From assembly GCA_004020645.1 (NCBI GenBank), contig SAQL01000002.1:1-64000 (forward strand): a stretch of 64,000 nucleotides of DNA, written 5' to 3'. Source of the DNA: Mesorhizobium sp. (lineage in GTDB: Bacteria; Pseudomonadota; Alphaproteobacteria; Rhizobiales; Rhizobiaceae). A program made the translations under genes and the position numbers. Below, in pieces: positions 36,148 through 43,918 of the stretch (position 1 is its first letter; each line of letters opens with the position of its first letter). The notes below the pieces were generated by a model, which searched no databases, had not been told where the DNA came from, and worked only from the letters and a program-made list of their open reading frames with translations.

Positions 36148-36476
36148 TCACTGAATGACTATTGTTTTCAGTTCCTGAAGCCTTTGGTCGTAAACCGAGT
36201 TCAGGCACTCTTTGTTGGCTCCGCAGTCGTTGCGGTCTGTAAGCCAGATCCGTTGGACACCCAGGATGCGTTTTCGGAAACTTCCCGGTGCGAAATTTGA
36301 GAACCCCGATCTTGCACTTCGGACACGACTCCTGCAACTCGCCATCAATGGCTTCGATCTTCAGGCTGCCCTTCGCGACGAGTTCGGTGACAAAACGCGA
36401 CGGGTTCGCCAAGCTCGTATACCCGATCGCAGTTCGAACCCGCATGCTGGCTGCCGTTGATCTCGACGATTATCGA
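36148..36476 (-). pseudogene. Patchwork of three gene remnants (DUF559, helicase C-terminus, LprI-like)
   Basis: Read on the minus strand, three unrelated fragments follow each other in different frames. First IVEINGSQHAGSNCDRV (about 36423-36476), a piece of a second DUF559 nuclease. Then AIGYTSLANPSRFVTELVAK and SCPKCKIGVLKFRTGKF (about 36290-36430), the end of a helicase or topoisomerase with a C4 zinc finger. Last GVQRIWLTDRNDCGANKECL and NSVYDQRLQELKTIVIQ (about 36148-36290), the C-terminal part of an LprI-type lysozyme-inhibitor domain. None is intact. The 240 bp to the left (35908-36147) show no gene. Confidence 0.6.
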
Positions 36477-36630
36477 TTGGCTCCCCCTTCTCCCCTTGTG
36501 GGAGAAGGTGGCCTCGCGAAGCGAGGTCGGATGAGGGGTGTTCCAGCTTGGCACCGATGGCGATCTTCCAACAGCCCTCAACCGTCTTGGCGCTGCGCGC
36601 CAATCCACCTTCTCCCACAAGGGGAGAAGG
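36475..36630. repeat. Inverted pair of REP-like repeats, left of the DUF559 gene
   Basis: A forward copy starts GGCTCCCCCTTCTCCCCTTG (36479) and runs through GTGGGAGAAGGTGGCC and GGATGAGGGGTG. An inverted copy ends CCACAAGGGGAGAAGG (about 36615-36630). Together they make a BIME-like unit whose right end is 14 bp from the DUF559 stop. Confidence 0.85.
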
Positions 36631-36643
36631 CAAGACCGCGCCA

Positions 36644-37015
36644 TTACCGCCACGGCTGCAAACTCTCATCGCGGACATAAGCGATGATGGTGTCGCAGAC
36701 GGCGCTCAAATCCCGCAGCACGTCGTCGTTCCAGAAGCGCAGCACACGAAAGCCCCTCGCCTTCAATTCGGCGTCTCGTACCCGATCGTAGTTCGAGTCG
36801 GCATGCTGGCTGCCGTCGATCTCGACGATCAGCCTGGCCTCGGCGCAAACGAAATCGGCGATGAATTTGCCGACAGGAACCTGACGCCGGAATTTGATGC
36901 GATCGAGCCTGCGTCCGCGCAGTTCGTGCCACAGGCGGTCTTCCGCCTCCGTTGGCTCGCGGCGCATCGAGCGGGCGAAACGACGTTTGGTCGGAGCGAC
37001 AGGCTGATGCGGCAT
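36644..37015 (-). CDS. DUF559 endonuclease-domain protein
   Basis: A 123-residue protein of the DUF559 family, which shares the Vsr/PD-(D/E)XK nuclease fold. Start MPHQPVAPTKRRFARSMRRE at 37015 by comparison with the family; longer starts run into the flanking repeat. The helical entry EPTEAEDRLWHELRGRRLDR is followed by the active-site core FRRQVPVGKFIADFVCAEAR and LIVEIDGSQHA (acidic D...E-x-D/K-type residues), then RDAELKARGFRVLRFWNDDV. The gene sits exactly between two inverted REP pairs. Target unknown; a link to the repeats is inference. Confidence 0.85.
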   Translation of the reverse strand: MPHQPVAPTKRRFARSMRREPTEAEDRLWHELRGRRLDRIKFRRQVPVGKFIADFVCAEARLIVEIDGSQHADSNYDRVRDAELKARGFRVLRFWNDDVLRDLSAVCDTIIAYVRDESLQPWR

Positions 37016-37082
37016 TGGGGCGAGATTACCCGGCCTTGGCGCGCCGTCCAGTACCATCGTCATGCCAGTCGCCGACATTCGA

Positions 37083-37240
37083 GATTGGCTCCCCCTTCTC
37101 CCCTTGTGGGAGAAGGTGGATCGGCGCATAGCGCCGAGACGGAAGAGGGGTGCTGGACGGAGTGCGGTTTTTGCCAAGCTGGAACACCCCTCATCCGACC
37201 GAGCTTCGCTCGGCCACCTTCTCCCACAAGGGGAGAAGGG
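37083..37240. repeat. Inverted pair of REP-like repeats, right of the DUF559 gene
   Basis: A forward copy (GGCTCCCCCTTCTCCCCTTG, 37086 onward, with ACGGAAGAGGGGTG) and an inverted copy ending CCACAAGGGGAGAAGG (37225-37240, with GGAACACCCCTCATCCGACC). Same architecture as the pair on the other side of the nuclease gene. Confidence 0.85.
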
Positions 37241-37252
37241 AAAAACTGCCCC

Positions 37253-39451
37253 TCAGTTCACGGCGCTGATGTTTCCCAGGCGTAAAAACAGCGTTTCGCC
37301 GGAAGAATTGTCGACGCCGTCATTGTCGGTGGCGACGAAGATATCGCCGTTCCTGTCGATGGTGAAATCTTCGACCTTGTCGATGACATAGCCGTTGGTG
37401 GCTGATTTCAGGTCGCCGATAATGTCGCGTACCAGCGTCTTTTCGACCAGCGGCAGTTCGCCGCCGAGTTTGGCCGGTTTGAAGGCATCGAGCGCCACCG
37501 AATAGATGCGCTTCACCTTGGCCAGGTCGCCGATCTGGTTGTCGCGTTCGAGGATGTAGAGCTTGCCGTCATGCGCGGCGATCTCCGACAGCCCCATCCA
37601 GCCAGCTTCGGTCGCTTCGAGCGGGTAACGCACCGCCGACCATTCCTTGGCCTTCGGCTTATAGGCCAAAAGCTTGACCTGGCCCTTGGGATCGTCGGCC
37701 CATTCGCGTTGTACGGCCATCACCAGCGTCAGGTCGTCGCCCTCTCCGACCGCAGTGATGCCTTCGAGACCGAAGCGGGTCTGGTGGGCGAGCAGTTCCA
37801 TCGGGAAGCCGATTTCCTGCTTGATCTCGCCCTTGTCGTCGACGCGCAGGATGGCGTGCGCGACGAGCTTTGCCGGATCGCCTTCATTGGCCAGCCAGAA
37901 GCCGTCCTCACCGTCGGCAACAATACCTTCGATGTCGAGCTTCTGGGCAGGATGGCCGCCACGCATGACGATGGTCTTGCCGGTGATCAGCGCCGGGGTC
38001 TGGGTGGCATCGATCTCGAAGATCGAAGGCGCATTGGCGTAGAACGAATCCGAGGCAGCGAACAGCTTGCCGGCAGCGTCGCCGGCCGCGAGCGCCGACA
38101 GCGCACCCCAGCCGAGCGGCGTGCCGTCTGCCGTGAGCTTTGCCGTGATCATCGGGTATGTGGCGGGGCCCTCGGAGCGCTCATAGATCATCACGTGCGA
38201 GCGGGCGAGCCCGTCCTCGACCAGGTCGGCCTCGTTGGCGGTGACCAGGAGATTGCGCGACGGAATCGCGACCAGGCCTTCCGGGCCGATGCCGGACGGC
38301 AGGATCTGGACAAACTGAGGCTCCGCACCCGTGTCCTTGTAGACGCCGACAACGGAGCCACGCTCCGAAGCGACGAAAATCAGTCTGTCCTCGCCGAACG
38401 CGCTGGTCTCGAGACCTTCCGGCTCGACGCCCTTCTTGTTGCGGTCGTCGGGATAATGGCCGGCATTGGCGACTTCGTACTCGAAGGACGGGCCGGATTC
38501 GTAGAGAACCTCGCCCTTCTTGCTGAAAATCGTGAAGCCGCGCGAGCCGCCCTTGTAGTCGCCTTCGTTGGCGACGACGAGACGGTCATTGTCGAGCCAT
38601 TTCACGGCGTCGGGTTCGCGCGCGACGTTTTCCAGTTTGCCATCGAAGGACAAGGCGCCGTTTTTCTTGGTGTCGATCTTGTCCAGCGTGGCCGAGCCTG
38701 CCGAGAAGTGGGTTACGATCGCGCCGGTTTCGGCGTTGACGATGGCAATGTGGTTGTTTTCCTGCAGCGTGACCGCTATCTCGCCGGCCTCGTTGAAAGC
38801 GACGAATTCAGGCTCCGGATCTTCCGCCGCGACTTCGGCAATGCCCGCCAGGTTGACGGTCTTCATCGTCGCGCAATCAGGCTGGCCTTCGGCCAGCGTG
38901 AAGATCTTGAGGTCGCCCGCCGGCATCTGCGGAATTTCTCCGTCGTCCAGTTCCTCGTCGCGCTCGTTCTCGATGGCGATGGCCAGGAACTTGCCGTCCT
39001 TGCTGAATGCCAGTGAGTCCGGCTGGCCGCCGAGGTCGCAGGTGCCTTCGATCGCCTTGGAGGCGAGGTCGATGACGGTGAGGTTGCCCGAAGGCTTGGC
39101 TTTGCTCTGAGACGTGTTGACGCCGGCCAGAACCTTGCCGCCGATGACCACAACCGAGGTCGGCTCGCCGTCGGTCTTGACGATGCCGCCGGCCTTGGGC
39201 GCCTTGGGATCGGCGAGATCGATGAAGCCGACCGCACCGAGCGGGCTATCGGAATAGACCAGCGTCATGCCGTCTTCGCTCGCCGTGATGATCTCGGACG
39301 AAGTCGGCGTGGTCTTCTCGACGCCCGCCGGGAGGTTTCCGGCGACCGCGAAGCTCGCGACCCGGTTGAACATCATGTCGGCATGGGCCGGCAGCGAAAC
39401 CGAGGCAGCAAGCGCTGCCGTCAGGACGAAAAGCGCGGAATGGCGGGGCAC
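37253..39451 (-). CDS. Secreted phytase-like/choice-of-anchor I beta-propeller protein
   Basis: A 732-residue exported protein. I chose GTG 39451 because CAGGAGA lies eight bases upstream and it gives a clean signal peptide (PRHSALFVLTAALAASVSLP, cut after AHA). The N-terminal half is a beta-propeller of the 'choice-of-anchor I' type (LVYSDSPLGAVGFIDLADPK; EPEFVAFNEAGEIAVTLQEN; DNDRLVVANEGDYKGGSRGF). The C-terminal half matches the esterase-like activity of phytase domain (DIEGIVADGEDGFWLANEGD; TRFGLEGITAVGEGDDLTLV; IYSVALDAFKPAKLGGELPL). A Pho box lies 60 bp upstream. Likely releases phosphate from organic esters under phosphate starvation. Confidence 0.88.
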   Translation of the reverse strand: MPRHSALFVLTAALAASVSLPAHADMMFNRVASFAVAGNLPAGVEKTTPTSSEIITASEDGMTLVYSDSPLGAVGFIDLADPKAPKAGGIVKTDGEPTSVVVIGGKVLAGVNTSQSKAKPSGNLTVIDLASKAIEGTCDLGGQPDSLAFSKDGKFLAIAIENERDEELDDGEIPQMPAGDLKIFTLAEGQPDCATMKTVNLAGIAEVAAEDPEPEFVAFNEAGEIAVTLQENNHIAIVNAETGAIVTHFSAGSATLDKIDTKKNGALSFDGKLENVAREPDAVKWLDNDRLVVANEGDYKGGSRGFTIFSKKGEVLYESGPSFEYEVANAGHYPDDRNKKGVEPEGLETSAFGEDRLIFVASERGSVVGVYKDTGAEPQFVQILPSGIGPEGLVAIPSRNLLVTANEADLVEDGLARSHVMIYERSEGPATYPMITAKLTADGTPLGWGALSALAAGDAAGKLFAASDSFYANAPSIFEIDATQTPALITGKTIVMRGGHPAQKLDIEGIVADGEDGFWLANEGDPAKLVAHAILRVDDKGEIKQEIGFPMELLAHQTRFGLEGITAVGEGDDLTLVMAVQREWADDPKGQVKLLAYKPKAKEWSAVRYPLEATEAGWMGLSEIAAHDGKLYILERDNQIGDLAKVKRIYSVALDAFKPAKLGGELPLVEKTLVRDIIGDLKSATNGYVIDKVEDFTIDRNGDIFVATDNDGVDNSSGETLFLRLGNISAVN

Positions 39452-39510
39452 GGTGGCGTCTCCTGTTCGAATGGAAGCCACCTGATTTGCGGGAACGAGA
39501 TTTCAAAGCG

Positions 39511-39528
39511 ATGACGGATCGATGACAG
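39511..39528 (-). promoter_or_regulatory. Pho box upstream of the phytase-like gene
   Basis: On the minus strand CTGTCATCGATCCGTCAT: two 7-bp direct repeats (CTGTCAT and CCGTCAT) with 4-bp spacing, matching 13 of 14 bases of the PhoB consensus CTGTCAT-N4-CTGTCAT. It lies 60 bp before the GTG start and in the same orientation as the gene. Confidence 0.75.
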
Positions 39529-39657
39529 TTCCGCGACAGGCGGACAGGGTCCGTCGATATTCACCTCATGCTGGCCTGCAAATGGCGGCTTTCTGCGGCC
39601 GCGATCAGCGCCCCAGAGGCGCGAACAGCAAGAAGCTCCAGCCCCGGACCGGATCCC

Positions 39658-40674
39658 CTACTCCGTCTCGGCCACCATCTGCCGCCCGCCAACCCAGTTC
39701 CGCCAGGCTCTCTCATCGCCGTGGAACACGTTGAGGTCGATGCGGCCTCTCACTCCGTGCGACAGGCCGGAGCCGGAATACTGCCAGAATACCCATTTGC
39801 GGCCGGGATAGACCTTTGACGGGTGCTGTGCGACCGCCCGGAGCCAGAACGGATAGTCCAGAAATGCGCCTCTGAGATTGTCGCGGTAGAAATCGGGCGC
39901 GGTATAGATGATGGGCCGCTGGCCGTAGTGGCGCTCGAGCTTGTCCATGAAGACCTGCATCTTCTCCAGCACCTTTTGCCGCGACGGCCGCCGCTTGCAG
40001 CTGGATTCGCCGTTCCACTCGACATCGATCACCGGCGGCAAGGCGCCCTCGACCCTCGGCACGTTGCGGATGAACCAGTCGGCCTGCTCGCCGGCGGTGC
40101 GGCACCAGTAGAAGAAATGGTAGGCGCCACGCTTGAGGCCGGCGGCGTGGGCATTGCGCCAGTTCTTCCTGAACATCGGGTCGAGATGATCGCCGCCGTC
40201 GGTCGCCTTGATGTAGGCGAAATTCGCGCCCTGCGCGCGCAGCTTGTCCCAGTTCACGTTGCCCTGCCAGCGCGAGACGTCGACGCCGTGAACTGCGAGG
40301 TGTCTGGGCGAGGCCCTGCCGAAATTGATCGGCTTGGCGTCACGAAAACGATAGCGCTGTACCGGCTCGGCGAGCATCGGTGCTGCCCGTGTCAGCCGCG
40401 TCGGCGCCACCAGGGCAATCGGCTCGGCGGGTGGTTCGATGCTTTCCGCAGGCTCTGGAGTGGCCATAGCCACAGTCGGCTCCGCCGCCTCTTCCTGCGC
40501 GAAGTCGGGCGCCGCATCGGCCGCACCGACCGACGCAACCGGCGCCGGCGGCCGCACAACCGAGCTGGTCGTCTCGCTGGACGGCACCTGCAACGCGTCG
40601 ACGCCGGACGTGGATGTGCAGCCGGCAAGGCAAAGTGACGCGATCGAGAAGATGACGACGCCTGATAACCGCAT
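39658..40674 (-). CDS. GH25 lysozyme-like lipoprotein
   Basis: A 338-residue protein. ATG 40674 opens a lipoprotein signal (MRLSGVVIFSIASLCLAGC). A Pro/Ala/Glu-rich linker of about 100 residues follows, then a glycoside hydrolase family 25 domain: VHGVDVSRWQGNVNWDKLRA (catalytic Asp in the D-V-S-x-x-Q-G motif), FAYIKATDGGDHLDPMFRKN, GAYHFFYW, LPPVIDVEWNGESSC with the second acidic pair, and RPIIYTAPDFYRDNLRGAFL. It should cut peptidoglycan glycan strands, as a remodelling enzyme anchored in the envelope. Single gene. Confidence 0.9.
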   Translation of the reverse strand: MRLSGVVIFSIASLCLAGCTSTSGVDALQVPSSETTSSVVRPPAPVASVGAADAAPDFAQEEAAEPTVAMATPEPAESIEPPAEPIALVAPTRLTRAAPMLAEPVQRYRFRDAKPINFGRASPRHLAVHGVDVSRWQGNVNWDKLRAQGANFAYIKATDGGDHLDPMFRKNWRNAHAAGLKRGAYHFFYWCRTAGEQADWFIRNVPRVEGALPPVIDVEWNGESSCKRRPSRQKVLEKMQVFMDKLERHYGQRPIIYTAPDFYRDNLRGAFLDYPFWLRAVAQHPSKVYPGRKWVFWQYSGSGLSHGVRGRIDLNVFHGDERAWRNWVGGRQMVAETE

Positions 40675-40888
40675 CTGGACCTGTACGCAGAACACAACAG
40701 ACCGAGGGCAAGACGACGCCGCCGGACAAACCAGTCCGGATTACTAACGAGAAATTACCAACAAAGTTTGAATCAAATTGTTAGGGCAGATGAGGCTGGG
40801 CAAGGCACTCGCTCTATCACCGCAGCGGTGAGAGCCTGGAAACGCCGCAGGAGGGCGCGAAGGATCGCCGACGCCTGCAGGCCGCAGC

Positions 40889-41134
40889 CTAGCCACACAA
40901 CCATAGATTGTGGCAGCTCTCGGCTACCATGTGAGCGGGCGGGACGGAGCTGTCGGTGCCAAGGCGATCGGAGTTTGGGCGATCGGTGACGGGATTGGCC
41001 GGCGCATCATCCCGGCGAACCTTTTCTTCAAGCAGCGAGCGAAGCTCGGCCGGCTGCACGCGATCACGCTCCATCACCAGCTTGACCATCGGATCGCTCA
41101 AAAGCTCATCCAGGGTGTTAATTCTGTCGTCCAT
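40889..41134 (-). CDS. Small hypothetical protein (81 residues)
   Basis: Starts MDDRINTLDELLSDPMVKLV with an excellent ribosome-binding site (AAGGAGGCGACGG). The first 40 residues form two helices (LLSDPMVKLVMERDRVQPAE, LRSLLEEKVRR); the rest is polar and Pro-rich and probably disordered. Small cytoplasmic proteins of this type are conserved in Mesorhizobium-like genomes by my recollection, with no assigned function. Isolated gene. Confidence 0.7.
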   Translation of the reverse strand: MDDRINTLDELLSDPMVKLVMERDRVQPAELRSLLEEKVRRDDAPANPVTDRPNSDRLGTDSSVPPAHMVAESCHNLWLCG

Positions 41135-41255
41135 CCGTCGCCTCCTTCGACTGCCGACCCGCAGCTAATAGATAGGCGGCAATAATGGCTCGCCAATGAC
41201 GCTTTGCCGACTATCTCGTGGCCCGGAAGATAAAAATTTTGGGGCACGCCCTGTG

Positions 41256-41319
41256 CTTAAGTTCACCTGTGCTTCAGTTCACCTGTGCTTCAGTTCGCCT
41301 GTGCTTCAATTCGCCTGTG
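41256..41319. repeat. Four tandem 16-bp repeats at the end of the GFA gene
   Basis: Units CTTAAGTTCACCTGTG, CTTCAGTTCACCTGTG, CTTCAGTTCGCCTGTG and CTTCAATTCGCCTGTG follow without gaps. As 16 is not a multiple of three, the repeats pass through all frames; the GFA stop codon lies in the second unit. Confidence 0.9.
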
Positions 41320-41708
41320 GGTGGGGCGCCTTCATATTGCAGCAGTCCGTCGTCGAGCTGTACCCAGGGCTGCTTCGAGGCGGTCCAGATATGCATCTGC
41401 GGCTTGAACATGGAAGGATCGTCGAGCGAGCCTGAGGTGACGCCGATGGTGCCGGCGGAATCGCGCCGGGAAAACAGCGTCGTGCCGCAGCCCGGGCAAA
41501 AGCCGCGCTTGAGATCGGGCGAGGAATTCACCGTCGCCACCGGCCCGTCGATGGTCACGTCGTCAAAGCGGAACAGCACGCGAGCGTTGAAGGCCGCGCC
41601 AAGCGCCTTCTGGCAGAGCCGGCAATGGCAGACGCGTTCGTTGATCGGCGCGGCATCGGCGCGGTAACGCACCGCGCCGCACAGGCAGCCACCCCCATAT
41701 TTCGCCAT
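41274..41708 (-). CDS. GFA family protein (CENP-V/GFA zinc domain)
   Basis: A 144-residue protein. The zinc ligands of the GFA fold are all present: GGCLCGAVRYRA, CHCRLCQKALGAAF, and FCPGCGTTLFSRRD. The family includes glutathione-dependent formaldehyde-activating enzyme and many proteins of unknown substrate. The last residues (GELKHRRTEAQVN) are encoded by a tandem repeat, so the original C-terminus may have been altered. Single gene. Confidence 0.88.
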   Translation of the reverse strand: MAKYGGGCLCGAVRYRADAAPINERVCHCRLCQKALGAAFNARVLFRFDDVTIDGPVATVNSSPDLKRGFCPGCGTTLFSRRDSAGTIGVTSGSLDDPSMFKPQMHIWTASKQPWVQLDDGLLQYEGAPPTGELKHRRTEAQVN

Positions 41709-41918
41709 TACCTGCGTCCTCTTTCTGAAGTTGTCGGCAAGGTAGCTGCCGGCATAGCAGCGTCAATTGAAAAGCCTTGATAGGGCCATCTATGGCTGTG
41801 ATGCGAGAGAGGCCATTGGCCCGACGACGTGTGCTGCGATTGCCAAGGCTTATAGCCGGCTTCAGAGCCTTCCCGGCCATCTCGCGGGATATGGGCCGGA
41901 CAGGCCGTTGTCAGGTGG

Positions 41919-42875
41919 TTATTCCGTTTCGCTGATGACCTCGTCCCAGGTCTTGACCTTGGTCTCACCATTGAGGAAGGGCAGCGTGACTGCCGTCAGT
42001 TCCGGCGCGAAAAACACGTCGTAGTGGGTGCGGTTCGGCAGGATGGCCAGGCGGTTCTGCGACAGGTTCTCGCGCATCCAGCCAGCGTCCTTCAGCCCGC
42101 CGCCGAGCATCTGGTAGAACTTGATCTCGTGCTCGGGCCGGTACATGTCGCTGTCGCCGAACACCAGCATGACCGGCATCTTCAGCTTCGCCACGTCGGC
42201 GGAGTAGTCGTAGTCCTTGCGCATATGGGCGCCTAGTTGATCGAGCAGCTTCGGAAAGTCCTGCGGATGCGGCGCGACCGCCGCGTAGGACTTGTACATC
42301 GGCGTGTTCTTCATCATGTCGGCCATCGCCGCGCCGACCTGCGCCTGCTGGGTGCGCATGTCGGCATAGAAGCCGTCCGAGGCATAGCCGGTCGAGACCA
42401 GGACCAGCCGGCGCACGGCTTCGGGATGCTGGACGGCCATGCGGAAAGCAACGCCGCCGCCCAGCGAGTAACCCATGAGATCGACTTTGTCGTAGCCGAG
42501 CGCCTTGACGATCGCCGCCATGTCGTCACCCATCGCCTCCAGGCTGAGCGGCCGGTCGCCGAGCGCGGTGCGGCCGTGACCATGCAGGTCGACGCCGATG
42601 ACGGTGCGGTTTTCGGCAAGCTTCGGCAGAATCGGCGCGAACATGTCGGTCGTGCCGAGCCCACCATGTAGCAGAAGCAGCGGCTCGCCCTGGCCATAGA
42701 CGGCGTAATAGTAATTCAGGCCGTTGATCGGCAGCAGGCCGGATTTCGCCGGCTTCGGCATTGCTTTCATTTCGGAGGTCATGGCGGGCTTTGCCTCCTC
42801 GGCTTTGGTGGCGCCAGGCGCAGTGAAGAGCGCCGCAGCCGAGGCGAAAATGGCGAAAAACATCGATCTGGACAT
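41919..42875 (-). CDS. Exported alpha/beta hydrolase
   Basis: A 318-residue protein. AAGGAGA precedes ATG 42875, which opens a signal peptide (MSRSMFFAIFASAAALFTAP, then GATKAEE). The hydrolase core has LLLLHGGLGTTDMFAPILPK (oxyanion), GVDLHGHGRTAL, the nucleophile in DLMGYSLGGGVAFRMAVQHP, PVMLVFGDSDMYRPEHEIKF (acid) and LPNRTHYDVFFAP (His). It resembles periplasmic carboxylesterase-like or lactonase hydrolases. It starts 27 bp after the stop of the SRPBCC gene and may be co-transcribed with it. Confidence 0.87.
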   Translation of the reverse strand: MSRSMFFAIFASAAALFTAPGATKAEEAKPAMTSEMKAMPKPAKSGLLPINGLNYYYAVYGQGEPLLLLHGGLGTTDMFAPILPKLAENRTVIGVDLHGHGRTALGDRPLSLEAMGDDMAAIVKALGYDKVDLMGYSLGGGVAFRMAVQHPEAVRRLVLVSTGYASDGFYADMRTQQAQVGAAMADMMKNTPMYKSYAAVAPHPQDFPKLLDQLGAHMRKDYDYSADVAKLKMPVMLVFGDSDMYRPEHEIKFYQMLGGGLKDAGWMRENLSQNRLAILPNRTHYDVFFAPELTAVTLPFLNGETKVKTWDEVISETE

Positions 42876-42901
42876 GTCGGTCTCCTTGCGTCCCGCCGAT
42901 A

Positions 42902-43387
42902 TCAAAGTCGCTTGGCGACTTCTTCGAGCTGATCGGCGCACTGGCCCCAGCCCTCGTGAAAGCCCATCTTCTCGTGCTCTTCGCGGTCAGTGACGGACCA
43001 ATGCGCAACCCGGGCGATGTAGCGGGTCTTGCCCTCGCCCTCATCCTCGAAAGTCAGCACGACCGTCATGAACGGCTTTTCGGACGGCTCCCAGGCCTTT
43101 GTATAGGCGTCGGTGAGAACGATCTTCCTGCCCGGCATGACTTCGAGGAAGACGCCGGGGTTCGGGAATTCGTTGCCGTCGGGTCCCGCCATGACGACCA
43201 GGCTGGAGCCGCCGGTGCGCACGTCCATGTCGGCGCGCGGTGTCGTCCAGGGCTTTGGCGCGAACCATTGCGTTACGAGTTTCGGCTCGGTCCAGCAGCG
43301 ATAGACGTTCTCGCGCGGCGCATCGATGATGCGGGCAAGAACCAGTTCACGGTCGGAGTTGGGGGCGATGTCGAGCTTGGTCGTCAT
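42902..43387 (-). CDS. SRPBCC domain protein (AHSA1 type)
   Basis: A 161-residue START-like protein: RELVLARIIDAPRENVYRCW, TEPKLVTQWFAPKPWTTPRA, GVFLEVMPGRKIVLTDAYTK, FHEGWGQCADQLEEVAKRL. The end GFHEGW...LE is diagnostic of the AHSA1 (activator of Hsp90 ATPase homologue) group of SRPBCC proteins, which bind hydrophobic ligands. Role unknown. First gene of a likely two-gene unit with the exported hydrolase. Confidence 0.88.
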   Translation of the reverse strand: MTTKLDIAPNSDRELVLARIIDAPRENVYRCWTEPKLVTQWFAPKPWTTPRADMDVRTGGSSLVVMAGPDGNEFPNPGVFLEVMPGRKIVLTDAYTKAWEPSEKPFMTVVLTFEDEGEGKTRYIARVAHWSVTDREEHEKMGFHEGWGQCADQLEEVAKRL

Positions 43388-43524
43388 GATGGTCTCCTCA
43401 CTTGCTTGCTAAAGAGTTGGCTTGAATGCCGGTTTCCGTCTCAAGGACGAGTGGGCAACGCGCAGCCCGACACGGTCTAGCGAAAACTTCGCCAGGCCGA
43501 TTCCGGCGGACGCCGAATGAGAGC

Positions 43525-43773
43525 TTAGTGGCGCTTGGCTTGCACCAGATAGGCGTCGATCTCGGTCTCGCCGAGCCACTTCGCCGCTTCCAGCCGGTGC
43601 AGGCCTTCGACCAGGATATGGCGCTTGCCGTCGTGGCGCACCTGGATCGGCGTCTTCATGCCGTTTTCCAGAATGTCCTCGGCCAGATGCCGGACGGTCT
43701 CGGGATGCAGCGTCTTCCTGCGCGCGGTCGGCACGTAGATGTCGTCCACCCTAACCTTTTGCACTCTCAGCAT
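43525..43773 (-). CDS. ParB/sulfiredoxin-fold nuclease-like protein
   Basis: An 82-residue single-domain protein. CGGGAG precedes ATG 43773 (MLRVQKVRVDDIYVPTARRK). The ParB N-terminal core is seen: VRHLAEDILENGMKTPIQVR and the signature HILVEGLHRLEAAKWLGETE (G-x-H-R pattern). Proteins this short, without a DNA-binding half, are usually not partition proteins; related small ParB-like proteins bind CTP or act as nucleases in other systems. Stand-alone. Confidence 0.8.
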   Translation of the reverse strand: MLRVQKVRVDDIYVPTARRKTLHPETVRHLAEDILENGMKTPIQVRHDGKRHILVEGLHRLEAAKWLGETEIDAYLVQAKRH

Positions 43774-43918
43774 GTCGGCTCCCGCGGCGGAAAAGGCCGC
43801 CCTTTGTGAGATAGTCGGTTTGGCAGGCAAGGCCAAGGCCGGCTGTCAGCTAATCGCTGGCCCGATCGTTTCCAATTGACGCTTGCCCGGCAGATGGTCG
43901 AAATGGCGATCTCCGATC

